DNA of 64,000 nt from Mogibacterium sp. Lineage in GTDB: Bacteria > Bacillota > Clostridia > Peptostreptococcales > Anaerovoracaceae. Positions 25,374 to 33,941 of the stretch are shown in pieces; position 1 is the first letter of the stretch; the number at the start of each line of letters is the position of its first letter. The DNA lies in NCBI GenBank assembly GCA_017404265.1, contig JAFRCS010000016.1:1-64000 (forward strand). Reading direction: 5' to 3'. The notes under the pieces are model-generated. The model saw nothing but the letters and a program-made list of their open reading frames with translations. It searched no databases and was not told the origin of the DNA. The position numbers and the translations under genes are program-made.

Positions 25374-26306
25374 ATGATCGACTGGAAAGAAATCACGTTA
25401 GAAGATAAACCGCGTATAGAAGAGAAGATTTGCGCAAGCGGCTGCCATGGTGCGGATTACGGTTTCGCAAATCTCTTTATATGGCGCAAAGCATATAAGC
25501 CTAAGATAGCTTTCTGCGGCAGCAGACTGCTGGTAGGCATGCCTCAGTGGAATGTCTATGCTTATCCGAAGGGGGACGGTGATGTAAGGCCTTCCATAGA
25601 GCTTCTGCTCGATGAAGCTCACGCTCAGGGCAATAAACTTCGCATCAGAGGTCTTACCGACAAGACACTCGACGAGTTTCTGCCGATCTACGGCGACAGG
25701 TTCGAGATAGAAGAGGACCGCGACAACGCTGACTATGTCTACATGGCAAGCAAGCTCTGCGACCTGCCGGGAAGACACCTTTCTTCGAAGCGCAACCACA
25801 TCAAGCACTTTGAGAGAAACGGCCCGTGGGAGTTCCATAAGATAGCAGCGGACTCCTGCGGCATATTTACTTCATGCGAGAGCGGCTGTGGCGTAAAGCT
25901 CTCATCCATAGCGGAGGCTAAGGCTTTCGTGGATGAGTTTTACAAGGAAAAGAACGATCCTGAACTTGCCGATGAGGCAGGCGCCATCGAGGAGATGTTT
26001 GCTCATTACGAGGAACTCGGCTTCCTGGGCGGCATGCTCTATCAGAACGGAGAGCCTGTGGCGTTCACAGCCGGCACAAAGCTGGACAACGAGGTCTTTG
26101 ACACTCACTTTGAAAAAGCTCTTCCGGGAGTCGAAGGCGCCTATACCATGGTTAACCGTGAGTTCGCCAGACTGGTCAGGGCTGAGTATCCGGATATAGA
26201 GGCGTTCAACCGTGAAGAAGACATGGGTATCGAAGGGCTGAGAAAGGCCAAACTCAGCTACCACCCGGATATCCTGCTTATGAAATATTTCGCCTTTGAG
26301 AAATAA
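25374..26306 (+). CDS. DUF2156 domain protein (aminoacyl/lysyl-transferase-like GNAT fold)
   Basis: 310 residues matching DUF2156, the soluble half of phosphatidylglycerol lysyltransferases, without any membrane part. Landmarks are YGFANLFIWRKAY, SSKRNHIKHFERNG and a C-terminal NREEDMGIEGLRKAKLSYHP. Free-standing members are annotated only by domain. Its 3' end is followed closely by a GNAT gene. Confidence 0.8.
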   Translation: MIDWKEITLEDKPRIEEKICASGCHGADYGFANLFIWRKAYKPKIAFCGSRLLVGMPQWNVYAYPKGDGDVRPSIELLLDEAHAQGNKLRIRGLTDKTLDEFLPIYGDRFEIEEDRDNADYVYMASKLCDLPGRHLSSKRNHIKHFERNGPWEFHKIAADSCGIFTSCESGCGVKLSSIAEAKAFVDEFYKEKNDPELADEAGAIEEMFAHYEELGFLGGMLYQNGEPVAFTAGTKLDNEVFDTHFEKALPGVEGAYTMVNREFARLVRAEYPDIEAFNREEDMGIEGLRKAKLSYHPDILLMKYFAFEK

Positions 26307-26322
26307 GGCAGCCGGCATCGAA

Positions 26323-27282
26323 ATGACAGATATACGCGAAAAGACATTTGTGATACTGCCTGCCGGGAGCGGAGCCCTGTATGAAGGGCTGCGCTCTCTA
26401 TGGAGCGAGACATTCGGCGACGCGCCGGAGTATGTCGATGCGTTCTATGAGAACTTCGGCGACGATATAAAGGGCTATGTCATGGTCGATGAAGAGGGGG
26501 AGGTATGCTCCGCGCTCAGCTGTCATCTCTGCGGAGAATATGAGGGCAGGCCGGTCTATGTCAGCTATGCCGTCTGCACACGCGAGGACATGCGCGGGCA
26601 GGGCCTGGCCGCGGAACTGATATCGGCCGTCAGGGATGAGGTCACGGAGGCCGGAGGCATATCGGTGGTCTCGCCGGCGGAGTCTTCGCTGGTACAGTAT
26701 TACGCGAAGCAGAACTATGAGCCGCACTTTCTCGCGATACAGAGAGCGGTCATGTCGCCGGACTTCGATGAAGAGGAGTTCGATGACTTTGATGAGTTCG
26801 ATCTGGACATCGAAGGAGCCGATCCGACTCCTTTCAGGGCATCGATCGATCTGGAGCCGCTTTCACCGGAAAAATATAATAAATACAGGGAGGCTTTTCT
26901 CTCGGGACGGCCTCATATAGAACCAAGCGCAGCCATGCTAAGGCTCATGGAGTCGGAGACCATGGACGGATGCGGTCTTTGCTCCATCAACAAAGGCGAT
27001 GCCATATGCGCGATAAGTGATGCGGATCCTGCAAGGGTCATCCTGACAGAGCTCATACTGAACCCTGTTCTGGAAGAACTCTCGATGGGCATCGACGCGG
27101 AGATAGCCGCCATGATAGCCAAGCACTTTGACGCTGCCGAAACGGTCTACGTTACGCCTGGCCCGGGCGGATGTCAGGGCATGGCATGCGGGCTTCAGTC
27201 AAAAAACGAAACATTGCCCGCAGATGAAGAAATGAACGAGGTTTATATAGAGGAACCGTATTACGGATTCCCAATACAATAA
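26323..27282 (+). CDS. GNAT-family N-acetyltransferase
   Basis: 319 residues from ATG 26323. The N-terminal half carries a GNAT domain with the acetyl-CoA loop TREDMRGQGLAAELI; the C-terminal half (about 170-319) may be a second, degenerate sterol-carrier or GNAT-like unit. An acidic stretch (EEEFDDFDEFDLD) joins them. An upstream TTG at 26296 overlaps the previous gene and is less likely as a start. Confidence 0.72.
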   Translation: MTDIREKTFVILPAGSGALYEGLRSLWSETFGDAPEYVDAFYENFGDDIKGYVMVDEEGEVCSALSCHLCGEYEGRPVYVSYAVCTREDMRGQGLAAELISAVRDEVTEAGGISVVSPAESSLVQYYAKQNYEPHFLAIQRAVMSPDFDEEEFDDFDEFDLDIEGADPTPFRASIDLEPLSPEKYNKYREAFLSGRPHIEPSAAMLRLMESETMDGCGLCSINKGDAICAISDADPARVILTELILNPVLEELSMGIDAEIAAMIAKHFDAAETVYVTPGPGGCQGMACGLQSKNETLPADEEMNEVYIEEPYYGFPIQ

Positions 27283-27325
27283 AGATCCGCGGAACACAGA
27301 TGGAAAAAACAGAAGGAGAAGGACA

Positions 27326-27925
27326 ATGAACGTAGTTTGCCTGGATATGGAAGGCGTCATCTATCCGGAGATATGGATAGCTTTCAGTGAAGAAAGCGGC
27401 ATCCCTGAACTCAGAAGGACAACAAGAGATGAGCCGGATTATGACAAGCTGATGAAATGGAGGATGGGTATACTCAGAGAGCACGGACTCAAGCTCAAGG
27501 ATGTGCAGAACACCATTGCTAAGATCCGTCCGCTCCCGGGCGCAAAGGAATTCCTGGACGAGCTCCGCAGTATCACGCAGGTCATCATCCTGAGCGACAC
27601 CTTCTCTCAGTTTGCCCAGCCTTTGATGGAACAGCTCGGCTGGCCTACGATCTTCTGCAATGAGCTGGTCATCGATGAAGAAGGATACATAGCGGACATA
27701 AAGATGCGCTGCGATCATTCCAAGCTCACGACGGTCAGGGGACTGCAGGCCATCGGCTACGATACTATAGCAGCCGGCGACAGCTACAATGACCTGGAGA
27801 TGATAGAAGCCAGCAAGGCGGGATTCCTCTTTCGCTCCACAGAGCAGATCAAAAAGGACTATCCGCAGTACCCGGCGTTCGAGGAGTACGACGAGTTCCT
27901 TGAGGCCATCAAGGCGGCTTTATAA
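27326..27925 (+). CDS. thrH: ThrH-type phosphoserine phosphatase / homoserine phosphotransferase
   Basis: 199 residues of the HAD superfamily. It matches ThrH with VCLDMEGVIYPEIWIAFSEE (nucleophile Asp7), LSDTFSQFAQPL and AAGDSYNDLEMIEASKAG. ThrH dephosphorylates phosphoserine and can transfer phosphate to homoserine, linking serine and threonine synthesis. AAGGAGAAGG precedes ATG 27326. A short hairpin follows. Confidence 0.85.
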   Translation: MNVVCLDMEGVIYPEIWIAFSEESGIPELRRTTRDEPDYDKLMKWRMGILREHGLKLKDVQNTIAKIRPLPGAKEFLDELRSITQVIILSDTFSQFAQPLMEQLGWPTIFCNELVIDEEGYIADIKMRCDHSKLTTVRGLQAIGYDTIAAGDSYNDLEMIEASKAGFLFRSTEQIKKDYPQYPAFEEYDEFLEAIKAAL

Positions 27926-27926
27926 A

Positions 27927-27951
27927 AAATCCTACCGAATAAATAGGATTT
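27927..27951 (+). terminator. Possible weak terminator after thrH
   Basis: AAATCCTA (27927-27934) pairs with TAGGATTT (27944-27951). There is only a short T-run, so efficiency is doubtful. Confidence 0.4.
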
Positions 27952-27953
27952 GC

Positions 27954-27982
27954 TTGCAATTCTCCCTGCAAGGTTGTAATAT
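27954..27982 (+). promoter_or_regulatory. Promoter of the DUF1858 gene
   Basis: TTGCAA (27954-27959), 17-base spacer, TAATAT (27977-27982), about 40 bases before ATG 28023. Confidence 0.65.
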
Positions 27983-28022
27983 ATGCGGCGGAGACAATAC
28001 CACGGTGAAAGGAGTCAACGAA

Positions 28023-28214
28023 ATGATCACTAAAGACATGATTATCGGAGACGTTATCAATGAGCACCCGGACCTCGTTCGTACATTCTTTGCAAACGGC
28101 ATGATGTGCATCGGCTGCCCGGCTTCTCAGGGCGAGTCCATTGAACAGGCTGCACTGGTACATGGACTTGACGCTGATCAGCTCACAGCGGCTCTGAACG
28201 ACGCGCTCGCATAA
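28023..28214 (+). CDS. DUF1858 protein (hybrid-cluster-protein-associated disulfide type)
   Basis: 63 residues from ATG 28023, preceded by AAAGGAG at 28008-28014. It is a single DUF1858 domain with MIIGDVINEHPDLVRTFFAN and GMMCIGCPASQGESIEQAA. The CxxC pair is typical of these small redox-type proteins of anaerobes. It has its own promoter and terminator, so it is a monocistronic gene. Confidence 0.85.
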   Translation: MITKDMIIGDVINEHPDLVRTFFANGMMCIGCPASQGESIEQAALVHGLDADQLTAALNDALA

Positions 28215-28274
28215 GCGCGGATGCCTGAAAAAAGCAGGCGGTAAATTCAGAAGTAAACAAATAAAAGCAGAATG

Positions 28275-28306
28275 GTGGCAGGGCTTTCAGCCTTGTCACT
28301 TTTTTT
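28275..28306 (+). terminator. Intrinsic terminator after the DUF1858 gene
   Basis: GTGGCAGGGCT pairs with AGCCTTGTCAC (two G-U pairs) across a 3-base loop, followed by seven T at 28300-28306. Confidence 0.8.
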
Positions 28307-28367
28307 CAAATCGCTTATTATTATAAATGTATAATTATGCGGGAATCATCTGAAAGGGAAAGAGAAA

Positions 28368-29129
28368 ATGTATTACGAGGTAAGCAAGGAAGTATTCGAT
28401 AAACTGCCGAATTTCGTGGTCGGCGTAGTGGCCGTCACCGGCATCAATAATAACAAGGAGTACCCGGCCATCGAGAAGATGCTTGAGGACAATTCCAACG
28501 AGGTCATCAGGTATTTTGAGGAATCCGGCAACAAGGCAAAGAACGACCCGTGCGTAGTTCCTTACAGGGAGGCTTTCCGCGCTCTGGGCATGAATCCAAA
28601 CAGATATGCCTGTGCGGCTGAGGCTCTGATGGACCGTCTTGCAAAGGGCAAGGGCCTGCCATCGATCAATCCGGCGGTCGACCTCGGCAACGCGGTATCT
28701 CTCAAATACAAGCTGCCTATAGGCGCGCACGACCTTTACACATTTGTACGTCCTGACGGCACCGGCAGAGGCTGCGAGGATGCGGGCCTTGAGGTAAGAC
28801 CGGCAACAGCAGAAGATAGATTCAGACCGTTCGGCGCTGCAGAGGATGAGTTCGATGATCCGGAAGAGGGTGAAGTAGTTTACGTATCCGGCCATGAGGT
28901 AAGGACACGCCGCTGGACCTGGAGACAGAGCGAAGTCGGTAAGATGACCGAAAAGACCACGGGCGTACTCTACCCGATCGACGGCTTTTCGGATCTCAAT
29001 CTCGAGGAAGTGAAAAAGGCCATGAAGGATTTTACCGAGCTGGTAGCCAATTACTTTGCACAGGCCGGGCACAGCTGCACGGTCGCGACCGGCATCGTCG
29101 ACAAGGACAATCCGAGATTCGAATTCTGA
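28368..29129 (+). CDS. B3/B4 domain protein (tRNA-editing-like)
   Basis: 253 residues, a stand-alone B3/B4 domain as found in phenylalanyl-tRNA synthetase beta chains, where it hydrolyses mischarged Tyr-tRNA. Landmarks are VPYREAFRALGMNPNRYACA, LPSINPAVDLGNAVSLKY and PIGAHDL. Free-standing members are thought to edit or bind amino-acyl substrates. Cytidine deaminase follows 19 bases later. Confidence 0.82.
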   Translation: MYYEVSKEVFDKLPNFVVGVVAVTGINNNKEYPAIEKMLEDNSNEVIRYFEESGNKAKNDPCVVPYREAFRALGMNPNRYACAAEALMDRLAKGKGLPSINPAVDLGNAVSLKYKLPIGAHDLYTFVRPDGTGRGCEDAGLEVRPATAEDRFRPFGAAEDEFDDPEEGEVVYVSGHEVRTRRWTWRQSEVGKMTEKTTGVLYPIDGFSDLNLEEVKKAMKDFTELVANYFAQAGHSCTVATGIVDKDNPRFEF

Positions 29130-29148
29130 TACCTCACGGAGGAGTGAC

Positions 29149-29586
29149 ATGTACGACAAAGATATAAGAAATGACGAGGATATGAAGAGGCGTCTCATAG
29201 AGATGGCTAAAGAAAAGCTGCAGAATTCTTATGCGCCGTATTCAAACTACAACGTCGCAGCTGCAGCGCTCTTCGATTCAGGAAACATCTACACAGGAGT
29301 CAATGTAGAAAGCGCGTCGCTCGGCATGACCATCTGCGCAGAGCGCAATGCCATCTTCCACGCCATAGCTGAAGGCGAAAGAAAACTTATCGCCGTAGCC
29401 ATAGTCGGCGGCACAAACAGGGAGTGCAATGAATACTGCGTTCCTTGCGGAGCCTGCAGGCAGGTAATGAGGGATTTCGGCGACAAGGAAAGCATGATAG
29501 TCCTGTCAGCAAAGACGCCGGACGACTACCTGGAACACACTCTCGACGAGCTGCTTCCGTACAGCTTCGGCCCTGAAAAACTCTGA
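29149..29586 (+). CDS. cdd: Cytidine deaminase
   Basis: 145 residues from ATG 29149, preceded by GGAGGAG at 29138-29144. Zinc-site motifs are CAERNAIFHAIAEGE (catalytic Glu) and PCGACRQVM. YAPYSNYNVAAA is the usual substrate loop. It converts cytidine and deoxycytidine to uridine forms for pyrimidine salvage. Confidence 0.93.
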   Translation: MYDKDIRNDEDMKRRLIEMAKEKLQNSYAPYSNYNVAAAALFDSGNIYTGVNVESASLGMTICAERNAIFHAIAEGERKLIAVAIVGGTNRECNEYCVPCGACRQVMRDFGDKESMIVLSAKTPDDYLEHTLDELLPYSFGPEKL

Positions 29587-29662
29587 AGCCGGGCGCTGAG
29601 TAAAACAGCGGTAAACTACAACATTTTTAAAGAATACAGTCAAAAGAATCAGTTACTTCTAA

Positions 29663-30994
29663 ATGGATAAAAAATTAAGTATAAAGCAATTGCTGGTAAT
29701 GGGCGGTGCGCTGTTCTCGATGCACTTCGGAGCAGCCATCATGCTGTTTCCGGTGCAGTGGGGAAAGGAGGCCGGCACCGCAGTGTGGCCGATGTTCTTC
29801 GGGGCATTGCTTTCGGTCATCGTTTTGCCTTACTTTGGATATCTGGCGCTGGTGAAAGGCGACGGGACTTTCCTGCAGCTGGTAAAACGCGTCACGCCTA
29901 AGTTCGGCACATTCTTTGCGGCGCTGACGATCTTCGTAATAGGACCGCTTTACATGGTGCCACGAATGAGCGCTGCCGCGTGGGCGGCTATCCTGCAGAT
30001 CACAGGCTGGCAGCCGCACAGCCTGATACCGGTCATCGTTTTTTCAATAGCTTATTACCTGCTTACCTACTGGTTCGTAGTGAATCCGGGCAAGGTGGTG
30101 GAAAAGATAGGAAACATACTTTTTCCGATACTGCTGGTCATAGTTACGGCAGTCATTATTAAGAGCATTGTTTCTCCGATCGCTCCGTGGGCTCCGCCGG
30201 AATTCAGTGAGAACCCGGTGCTTTACGGATTCATCGAGGGATACGCGACAGCCGACCTTCAGTGCGCACTCATCTTCGGAGTCATAGTGGTGCACGGAAT
30301 CAAGGATGCAGGAGTAAAAGGGAAGGAGATAAACCGCAGCCTCGCTCTTATAGGAGTCGTGGGTCTCGGCATGGTTGCCATATCTGTACTTGGCCACATG
30401 ATAGCCGGAGCAAATACCGGCGGCACCATAGACCTGACGCTTTCGGCTTTGTATACCGAGATGGTCCTTCAGCTTTGGGGAAGCGCCGGCGGAATACTCT
30501 TCAACATCGCGCTGATAGCGGCCGCTCTAACGACGGCGATAGGCGCGGTCTCCTCGACATCGGAGATCTGGGAAGAGATAATGCTTGAAAAGAACCCTAA
30601 GGTCTACACATACAGGAACTTCTGCATCGTTTCATGCGTACTGTCCTGCATAGTGTCGTTCCTAGATCTGGATACCATGGTAAAGGTTGTAGGCCCTGTG
30701 CTCGACGCCTGCTATCCTCCGGCGATAGTGCTGGCTATCTACTTCTGCGCTGTCAGGAATACCGCGGATCCGCGTAACCTGAAAGCCGGAAAGTGGGCTA
30801 TGATAAGCGCCTTTGTGATCAGCATCATTGAGATGCTGGTCAGATACAGCGACATGTTCAGCCTCGGCTGGGACGCGCTGGCAAACGCTTACCGCGCGCT
30901 TCCTCTTTCGGGGTTCAGCCTGGCATGGCTGCCGGTGAGTATAATTCTTTACGCATTGGTCCGAATAATAAGCAAAGAAAAAAGGAGTTCGTAA
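29663..30994 (+). CDS. brnQ: Branched-chain amino acid:cation symporter (BrnQ/LIVCS)
   Basis: 443 residues, 12 membrane helices. LIVCS-family features are LFSMHFGAAIMLFPVQWGKE, the internal GFIEGYATADLQ and the helix-rich C-terminus. It imports Leu/Ile/Val with Na+ or H+. The region before ATG 29663 has no clear ribosome site; the start is chosen by family alignment. The stop codon lies in the loop of the downstream bidirectional terminator. Confidence 0.85.
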   Translation: MDKKLSIKQLLVMGGALFSMHFGAAIMLFPVQWGKEAGTAVWPMFFGALLSVIVLPYFGYLALVKGDGTFLQLVKRVTPKFGTFFAALTIFVIGPLYMVPRMSAAAWAAILQITGWQPHSLIPVIVFSIAYYLLTYWFVVNPGKVVEKIGNILFPILLVIVTAVIIKSIVSPIAPWAPPEFSENPVLYGFIEGYATADLQCALIFGVIVVHGIKDAGVKGKEINRSLALIGVVGLGMVAISVLGHMIAGANTGGTIDLTLSALYTEMVLQLWGSAGGILFNIALIAAALTTAIGAVSSTSEIWEEIMLEKNPKVYTYRNFCIVSCVLSCIVSFLDLDTMVKVVGPVLDACYPPAIVLAIYFCAVRNTADPRNLKAGKWAMISAFVISIIEMLVRYSDMFSLGWDALANAYRALPLSGFSLAWLPVSIILYALVRIISKEKRSS

Positions 30995-31008
30995 TGAACT
31001 CCTTTTTT
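30978..31008. terminator. Bidirectional terminator between brnQ and rpsI
   Basis: AAAAAAGGAGTTC (30978-30990) pairs perfectly with GAACTCCTTTTTT (30996-31008). The 5-base loop contains the brnQ stop codon TAA (30992-30994). The A and T runs fit convergent termination. Confidence 0.88.
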
Positions 31009-31044
31009 AGGCTCATATTGTCCGAGCTTGCAGCTCTTAAGCGA

Positions 31045-31443
31045 TTAACGCTTGCTGAACTGGCTTGCTCTTCTCGCCTTCTTGAGACCTGGCTTTTTAC
31101 GCTCTTTCATTCTTGGGTCTCTTGTCAGGAAACCAGCTGCCTTCAGTGCAGGTCTGTAAGCTTCCTCATCGACTTCGCAGAGTGCTCTTGCGATGCCGTG
31201 TCTGAGGGCTCCGGCCTGGCCTGTGAATCCGCCGCCGTTTACTGTGGCGATGACGTCAAAGCTGCCGAGTGTGCCTGTGAGTTCGAGAGGTCTTCTTACT
31301 TCGTTCTTGACGATGTCCTTTTCACCAAAGTAAGTGTCGATGTCTCTCTTGTTGATGATGATGTTACCTGCGCCCGGGAGAAGTCTGACTCTGGCTACAG
31401 ATGACTTTCTCCTGCCTGTTGCCTGATACATAGTCTTTGCCAT
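31045..31443 (-). CDS. rpsI: 30S ribosomal protein S9
   Basis: 132 residues, minus strand. It opens [20 protein letters not shown] and ends [17 protein letters not shown], the basic tail that reaches the P-site tRNA. It lies 16 bases downstream of rplM, the usual bacterial pair. Confidence 0.97.
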   Translation of the reverse strand: MAKTMYQATGRRKSSVARVRLLPGAGNIIINKRDIDTYFGEKDIVKNEVRRPLELTGTLGSFDVIATVNGGGFTGQAGALRHGIARALCEVDEEAYRPALKAAGFLTRDPRMKERKKPGLKKARRASQFSKR

Positions 31444-31459
31444 TGTTTACTCCTCCTTT

Positions 31460-31888
31460 CTACCAAGTCCATTCTTCCGGCTTCTGAGCAGCATGTGGAT
31501 GCTCTGGGCCTGCATAAACTTTGAGCTTCTTGAACATCTGGCGGCCGAGCTTGCCCTTTGGCATCATTCCGCGTACTGCGTGAAGGATGATCTCCTCAGG
31601 CTTCTTTGCTCTCATCTCTCCGAGTGTAGTCTCTTTGAGTCCGCCCGGATAACCGCTGTGTCTCTTGTAGACCTTATCGGTTTCCTTCTTGCCGCTGACA
31701 GCAACCTTCTCTGCGTTGATCACGATGACGTAGTCACCGGTGTCGATGTGAGGTGTGTAAGCCGGCTTCTTCTTTCCTCTCAGGATCATTGCTGCCTCGA
31801 CAGCGAGCTTTCCGAGAGTCTTGCCTTCTGCATCGATAACGTACCACTTGCGGTCGATATCCGATGGCTTAGCGATGTAAGACTTCAT
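31460..31888 (-). CDS. rplM: 50S ribosomal protein L13
   Basis: 142 residues, minus strand, with [20 protein letters not shown] near the start and the typical [20 protein letters not shown]. First gene of the rplM-rpsI operon, expressed from a promoter 215 bases upstream through a structured leader. Confidence 0.97.
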   Translation of the reverse strand: MKSYIAKPSDIDRKWYVIDAEGKTLGKLAVEAAMILRGKKKPAYTPHIDTGDYVIVINAEKVAVSGKKETDKVYKRHSGYPGGLKETTLGEMRAKKPEEIILHAVRGMMPKGKLGRQMFKKLKVYAGPEHPHAAQKPEEWTW

Positions 31889-32096
31889 GTCATGTCCTTT
31901 CTACCTACTGGGATCTGCCTATATACTTTGCGTCCGGTCTACCGGTACGGCTGCCTTATTGCAGAGCTTCTTCGGTCCGCCTACTCGGAAGGTCTTATCT
32001 TCTTTTTCGGCATAACTAGTAATAAATTATTAGTGCTTTGGCTGCCGGCCTTAAGGCCTGCCTCGGCTGTCGCGGCTTCATATCTGAAGCACACGC
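31889..32096 (-). ncRNA. Structured leader of rplM-rpsI (L13-leader-like)
   Basis: About 200 bases of untranslated leader lie between the promoter and rplM on the minus strand. It contains GCTTCAGATATGAAGC and GGCAGGCCTTAAGGCCGGCAG-like hairpins and a GGTAGACCGG element. Firmicutes rplM leaders commonly fold into an autoregulatory L13 leader. Position and structure fit, but I cannot match the consensus by eye with certainty. Confidence 0.45.
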
Positions 32097-32102
32097 TCGA
32101 TT

Positions 32103-32131
32103 AGTATAAGGTGTCAATGCCTTGAAGTCAA
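32103..32131 (-). promoter_or_regulatory. Promoter of rplM-rpsI
   Basis: Minus strand TTGACT (32131-32126), 17-base spacer, TATACT (32108-32103), a strong sigma-A-type promoter. Its -35 box overlaps the -35 box of the divergent EamA promoter. Confidence 0.8.
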
Positions 32132-32150
32132 GCGTTTTTCTTTGTAAAAT
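32122..32150 (+). promoter_or_regulatory. Promoter of the EamA transporter, implying a leaderless mRNA
   Basis: TTGAAG (32122-32127), 17-base spacer, TAAAAT (32145-32150). A start site about 7 bases downstream coincides with ATG 32157. No ribosome binding site precedes that ATG. Confidence 0.6.
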
Positions 32151-32156
32151 CGAGCC

Positions 32157-33050
32157 ATGAGCAATAAAAATAAAGGGAATCTCATACTGCTGCTGACGGC
32201 GATACTCTGGGGCACCGGATTCATATCTCAGAAGCTCGGAAACAGGGTGATGCCGCCTATGACATTCAACGCCGTCCGCCAGCTTATGGCTGCCGTGGTG
32301 CTGACGCCGCTCGTCTTGTATGGCCTGAAAAAGAGCGGCTATCTTTCGCGTGAAAGCAACATGTACTCGCAGCTCGCAGACAGAAAGAAAAGGCTTCTGA
32401 AGGGAGGCGTTCTGTGCGGCCTTTTTATGCTGATAGGCACGGCTACCCAGCAGATAGGTCTGCTGACAGTCAGCGCGGGCAAGTCGGGATTCATCTCTTC
32501 GATATATATAGTCTTCACACCTCTCTTCAGCGTCATAGTAGGGAGCAAGGTCAAAAGGCGCACCGTGATCTGCATAGCGATCGCGATGATGGGCTTTGCT
32601 GTGATGAGCCTGAAGGGAGGCATCTCCGGAGCTACTCCCGGCGACTGGCTGACTCTGGCAAGCGCCGCAGGCTTTGCGGCCCAGATAGTGGCAGTCAATT
32701 GCTTCGTAGATAAGGATAACGCGGTCCTGTTATCCCAGCTGCAGTTTTTGTTTTGCGGAGCCGCCGGACTTGTGGTCGCCCTTATAATGGAAGGGCCGGC
32801 CTGGGCCGGAGTGCTGGCCGGCATACCTATCCTGCTTTACCAGACGTTTGTACCGACGACCGGCGGCTACACTCTGCAGATAATCGGCCAGAAATATACA
32901 GACTCCTCGACGGCCGCGCTCATCATGAGCACCGAGGCCATCTTTGCCATGATCTTCGGAGCCATCTTCCTCCGGGAGATGATGAGCATGCGGGAAATAG
33001 CAGGTGCTGCCATAATATTTGCCGCAACCATCCTCGGTCAGATAGAATAG
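32157..33050 (+). CDS. EamA/DMT-family transporter
   Basis: 297 residues with ten membrane helices and two EamA repeats. It begins GNLILLLTAILWGTGFISQK and the second half carries STAALIMSTEAIFAMIFGAI. Such proteins export or import metabolites such as amino acids; substrate unknown. No Shine-Dalgarno motif is present and the promoter predicts a leaderless transcript. A compact terminator follows. Confidence 0.87.
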   Translation: MSNKNKGNLILLLTAILWGTGFISQKLGNRVMPPMTFNAVRQLMAAVVLTPLVLYGLKKSGYLSRESNMYSQLADRKKRLLKGGVLCGLFMLIGTATQQIGLLTVSAGKSGFISSIYIVFTPLFSVIVGSKVKRRTVICIAIAMMGFAVMSLKGGISGATPGDWLTLASAAGFAAQIVAVNCFVDKDNAVLLSQLQFLFCGAAGLVVALIMEGPAWAGVLAGIPILLYQTFVPTTGGYTLQIIGQKYTDSSTAALIMSTEAIFAMIFGAIFLREMMSMREIAGAAIIFAATILGQIE

Positions 33051-33058
33051 ATGCTGAC

Positions 33059-33081
33059 AGCGCCGGATGCGGCGCTTTTTT
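33059..33081 (+). terminator. Intrinsic terminator after the EamA gene
   Basis: AGCGCCG-gatg-CGGCGCT (33059-33076) followed by a T-run. Confidence 0.88.
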
Positions 33082-33110
33082 ATTTGTCGCATAACAGGCG
33101 ACCATAGGGA

Positions 33111-33189
33111 CTCCTTTTATCGCTAATATGTGCTTGTAAGCAGGAAAACAAACAGCAGATAAGCACACAGACAACACAGATAAAAGGAG
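33111..33189 (+). promoter_or_regulatory. Nested inverted repeats covering the ribosome site of the vWA gene
   Basis: CTCCTTTTATC (33111-33121) is the exact reverse complement of GATAAAAGGAG (33179-33189), which contains the Shine-Dalgarno of the vWA gene. Inside it TGTGCTT (33129-33135) pairs with AAGCACA (33161-33167), with a competing TGCT/AGCA hairpin (33131-33142). If transcribed from upstream, this leader could hide the ribosome site; a TAATAT at 33125-33130 could instead be a -10 that leaves the first arm outside the RNA. Confidence 0.5.
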
Positions 33190-33198
33190 GACATAATA

Positions 33199-33849
33199 AT
33201 GGATAAGAAGGAATTGGTAGAAGTCGTATTCATCATGGACAGGAGCGGATCGATGAGCGGCCTTGAAGCGGACACCATCGGCGGATTCAATGCCATGCTT
33301 GAAAAGCAGAAGAAGGAATCGGACAATATCATCTGGTCGACAGTGCTTTTCGACCATATCTCGGAAGTCGTTCATGACAGAGTACCGGTCGACAAGGTAA
33401 AGGAACTCGACAGCGATACGTACTATGTGAGAGGATGCACAGCACTGCTCGACGCTGTGGGCGGAGCGATCCATCACATCGGCAACGTCCACAAGTACGC
33501 CAGAGAGGAGGACAGACCAACCAAGACGCTCTTTGTCATTACTACAGACGGCATGGAGAACGCCAGCGTCATCTTTGACTACAGACGCGTCAAGCGCATG
33601 ATAGAAAGACAGCAGAAGAAATACGGATGGGAATTCATATTCCTCGGAGCGAATATCGACGCTGTGGGAGTGGCAGGCAGGATAGGCATAGCGCCTGAAA
33701 GATCCGCCAGGTTCCATAACGACGGGCGGGGCATAGCAAAGAATTTCAGCGTAGTCGGCGAGTCGATGGCAAAAATGTCGAGGGGGCTCCGCCTCGAAGT
33801 CGATGAGCTTGAGGAAATACACAGGGATTACAACAGCAGATCGATTTAA
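33199..33849 (+). CDS. vWA-domain protein
   Basis: 216 residues, essentially one von Willebrand A domain. The MIDAS motif DRSGSMSG, the Thr of RGCTALLDA and the TTDGMEN aspartate are in place, so metal-dependent protein binding is expected. There is no signal peptide, so it is cytoplasmic. TerY-like vWA proteins of this type occur in stress-response clusters. The next gene encodes a macro-domain protein. Confidence 0.85.
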   Translation: MDKKELVEVVFIMDRSGSMSGLEADTIGGFNAMLEKQKKESDNIIWSTVLFDHISEVVHDRVPVDKVKELDSDTYYVRGCTALLDAVGGAIHHIGNVHKYAREEDRPTKTLFVITTDGMENASVIFDYRRVKRMIERQQKKYGWEFIFLGANIDAVGVAGRIGIAPERSARFHNDGRGIAKNFSVVGESMAKMSRGLRLEVDELEEIHRDYNSRSI

Positions 33850-33884
33850 TTTCTGAAATAGACCGGTAATAGTGTATTATTAGG

Positions 33885-33914
33885 ATGGCAGCGTGTCCGA
33901 TGGCGCGCTGCCAT
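33885..33914 (+). promoter_or_regulatory. Inverted repeat upstream of the macro-domain gene
   Basis: ATGGCAGCG (33885-33893) and CGCTGCCAT (33906-33914) form a 9-bp perfect inverted repeat around 12 bases, directly after a possible -10 (TATTAT, about 33876). It could be an operator for the downstream HTH protein or a leader hairpin. Confidence 0.5.
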
Positions 33915-33941
33915 GTTCCCGTTTCAAAGAGAGGGGAAAGA

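Noticed and set aside
30925..32104. Plus-strand open frames across rpsI, rplM and their leader
   Set aside because: Antisense to conserved ribosomal proteins; no ribosome sites or recognisable products.
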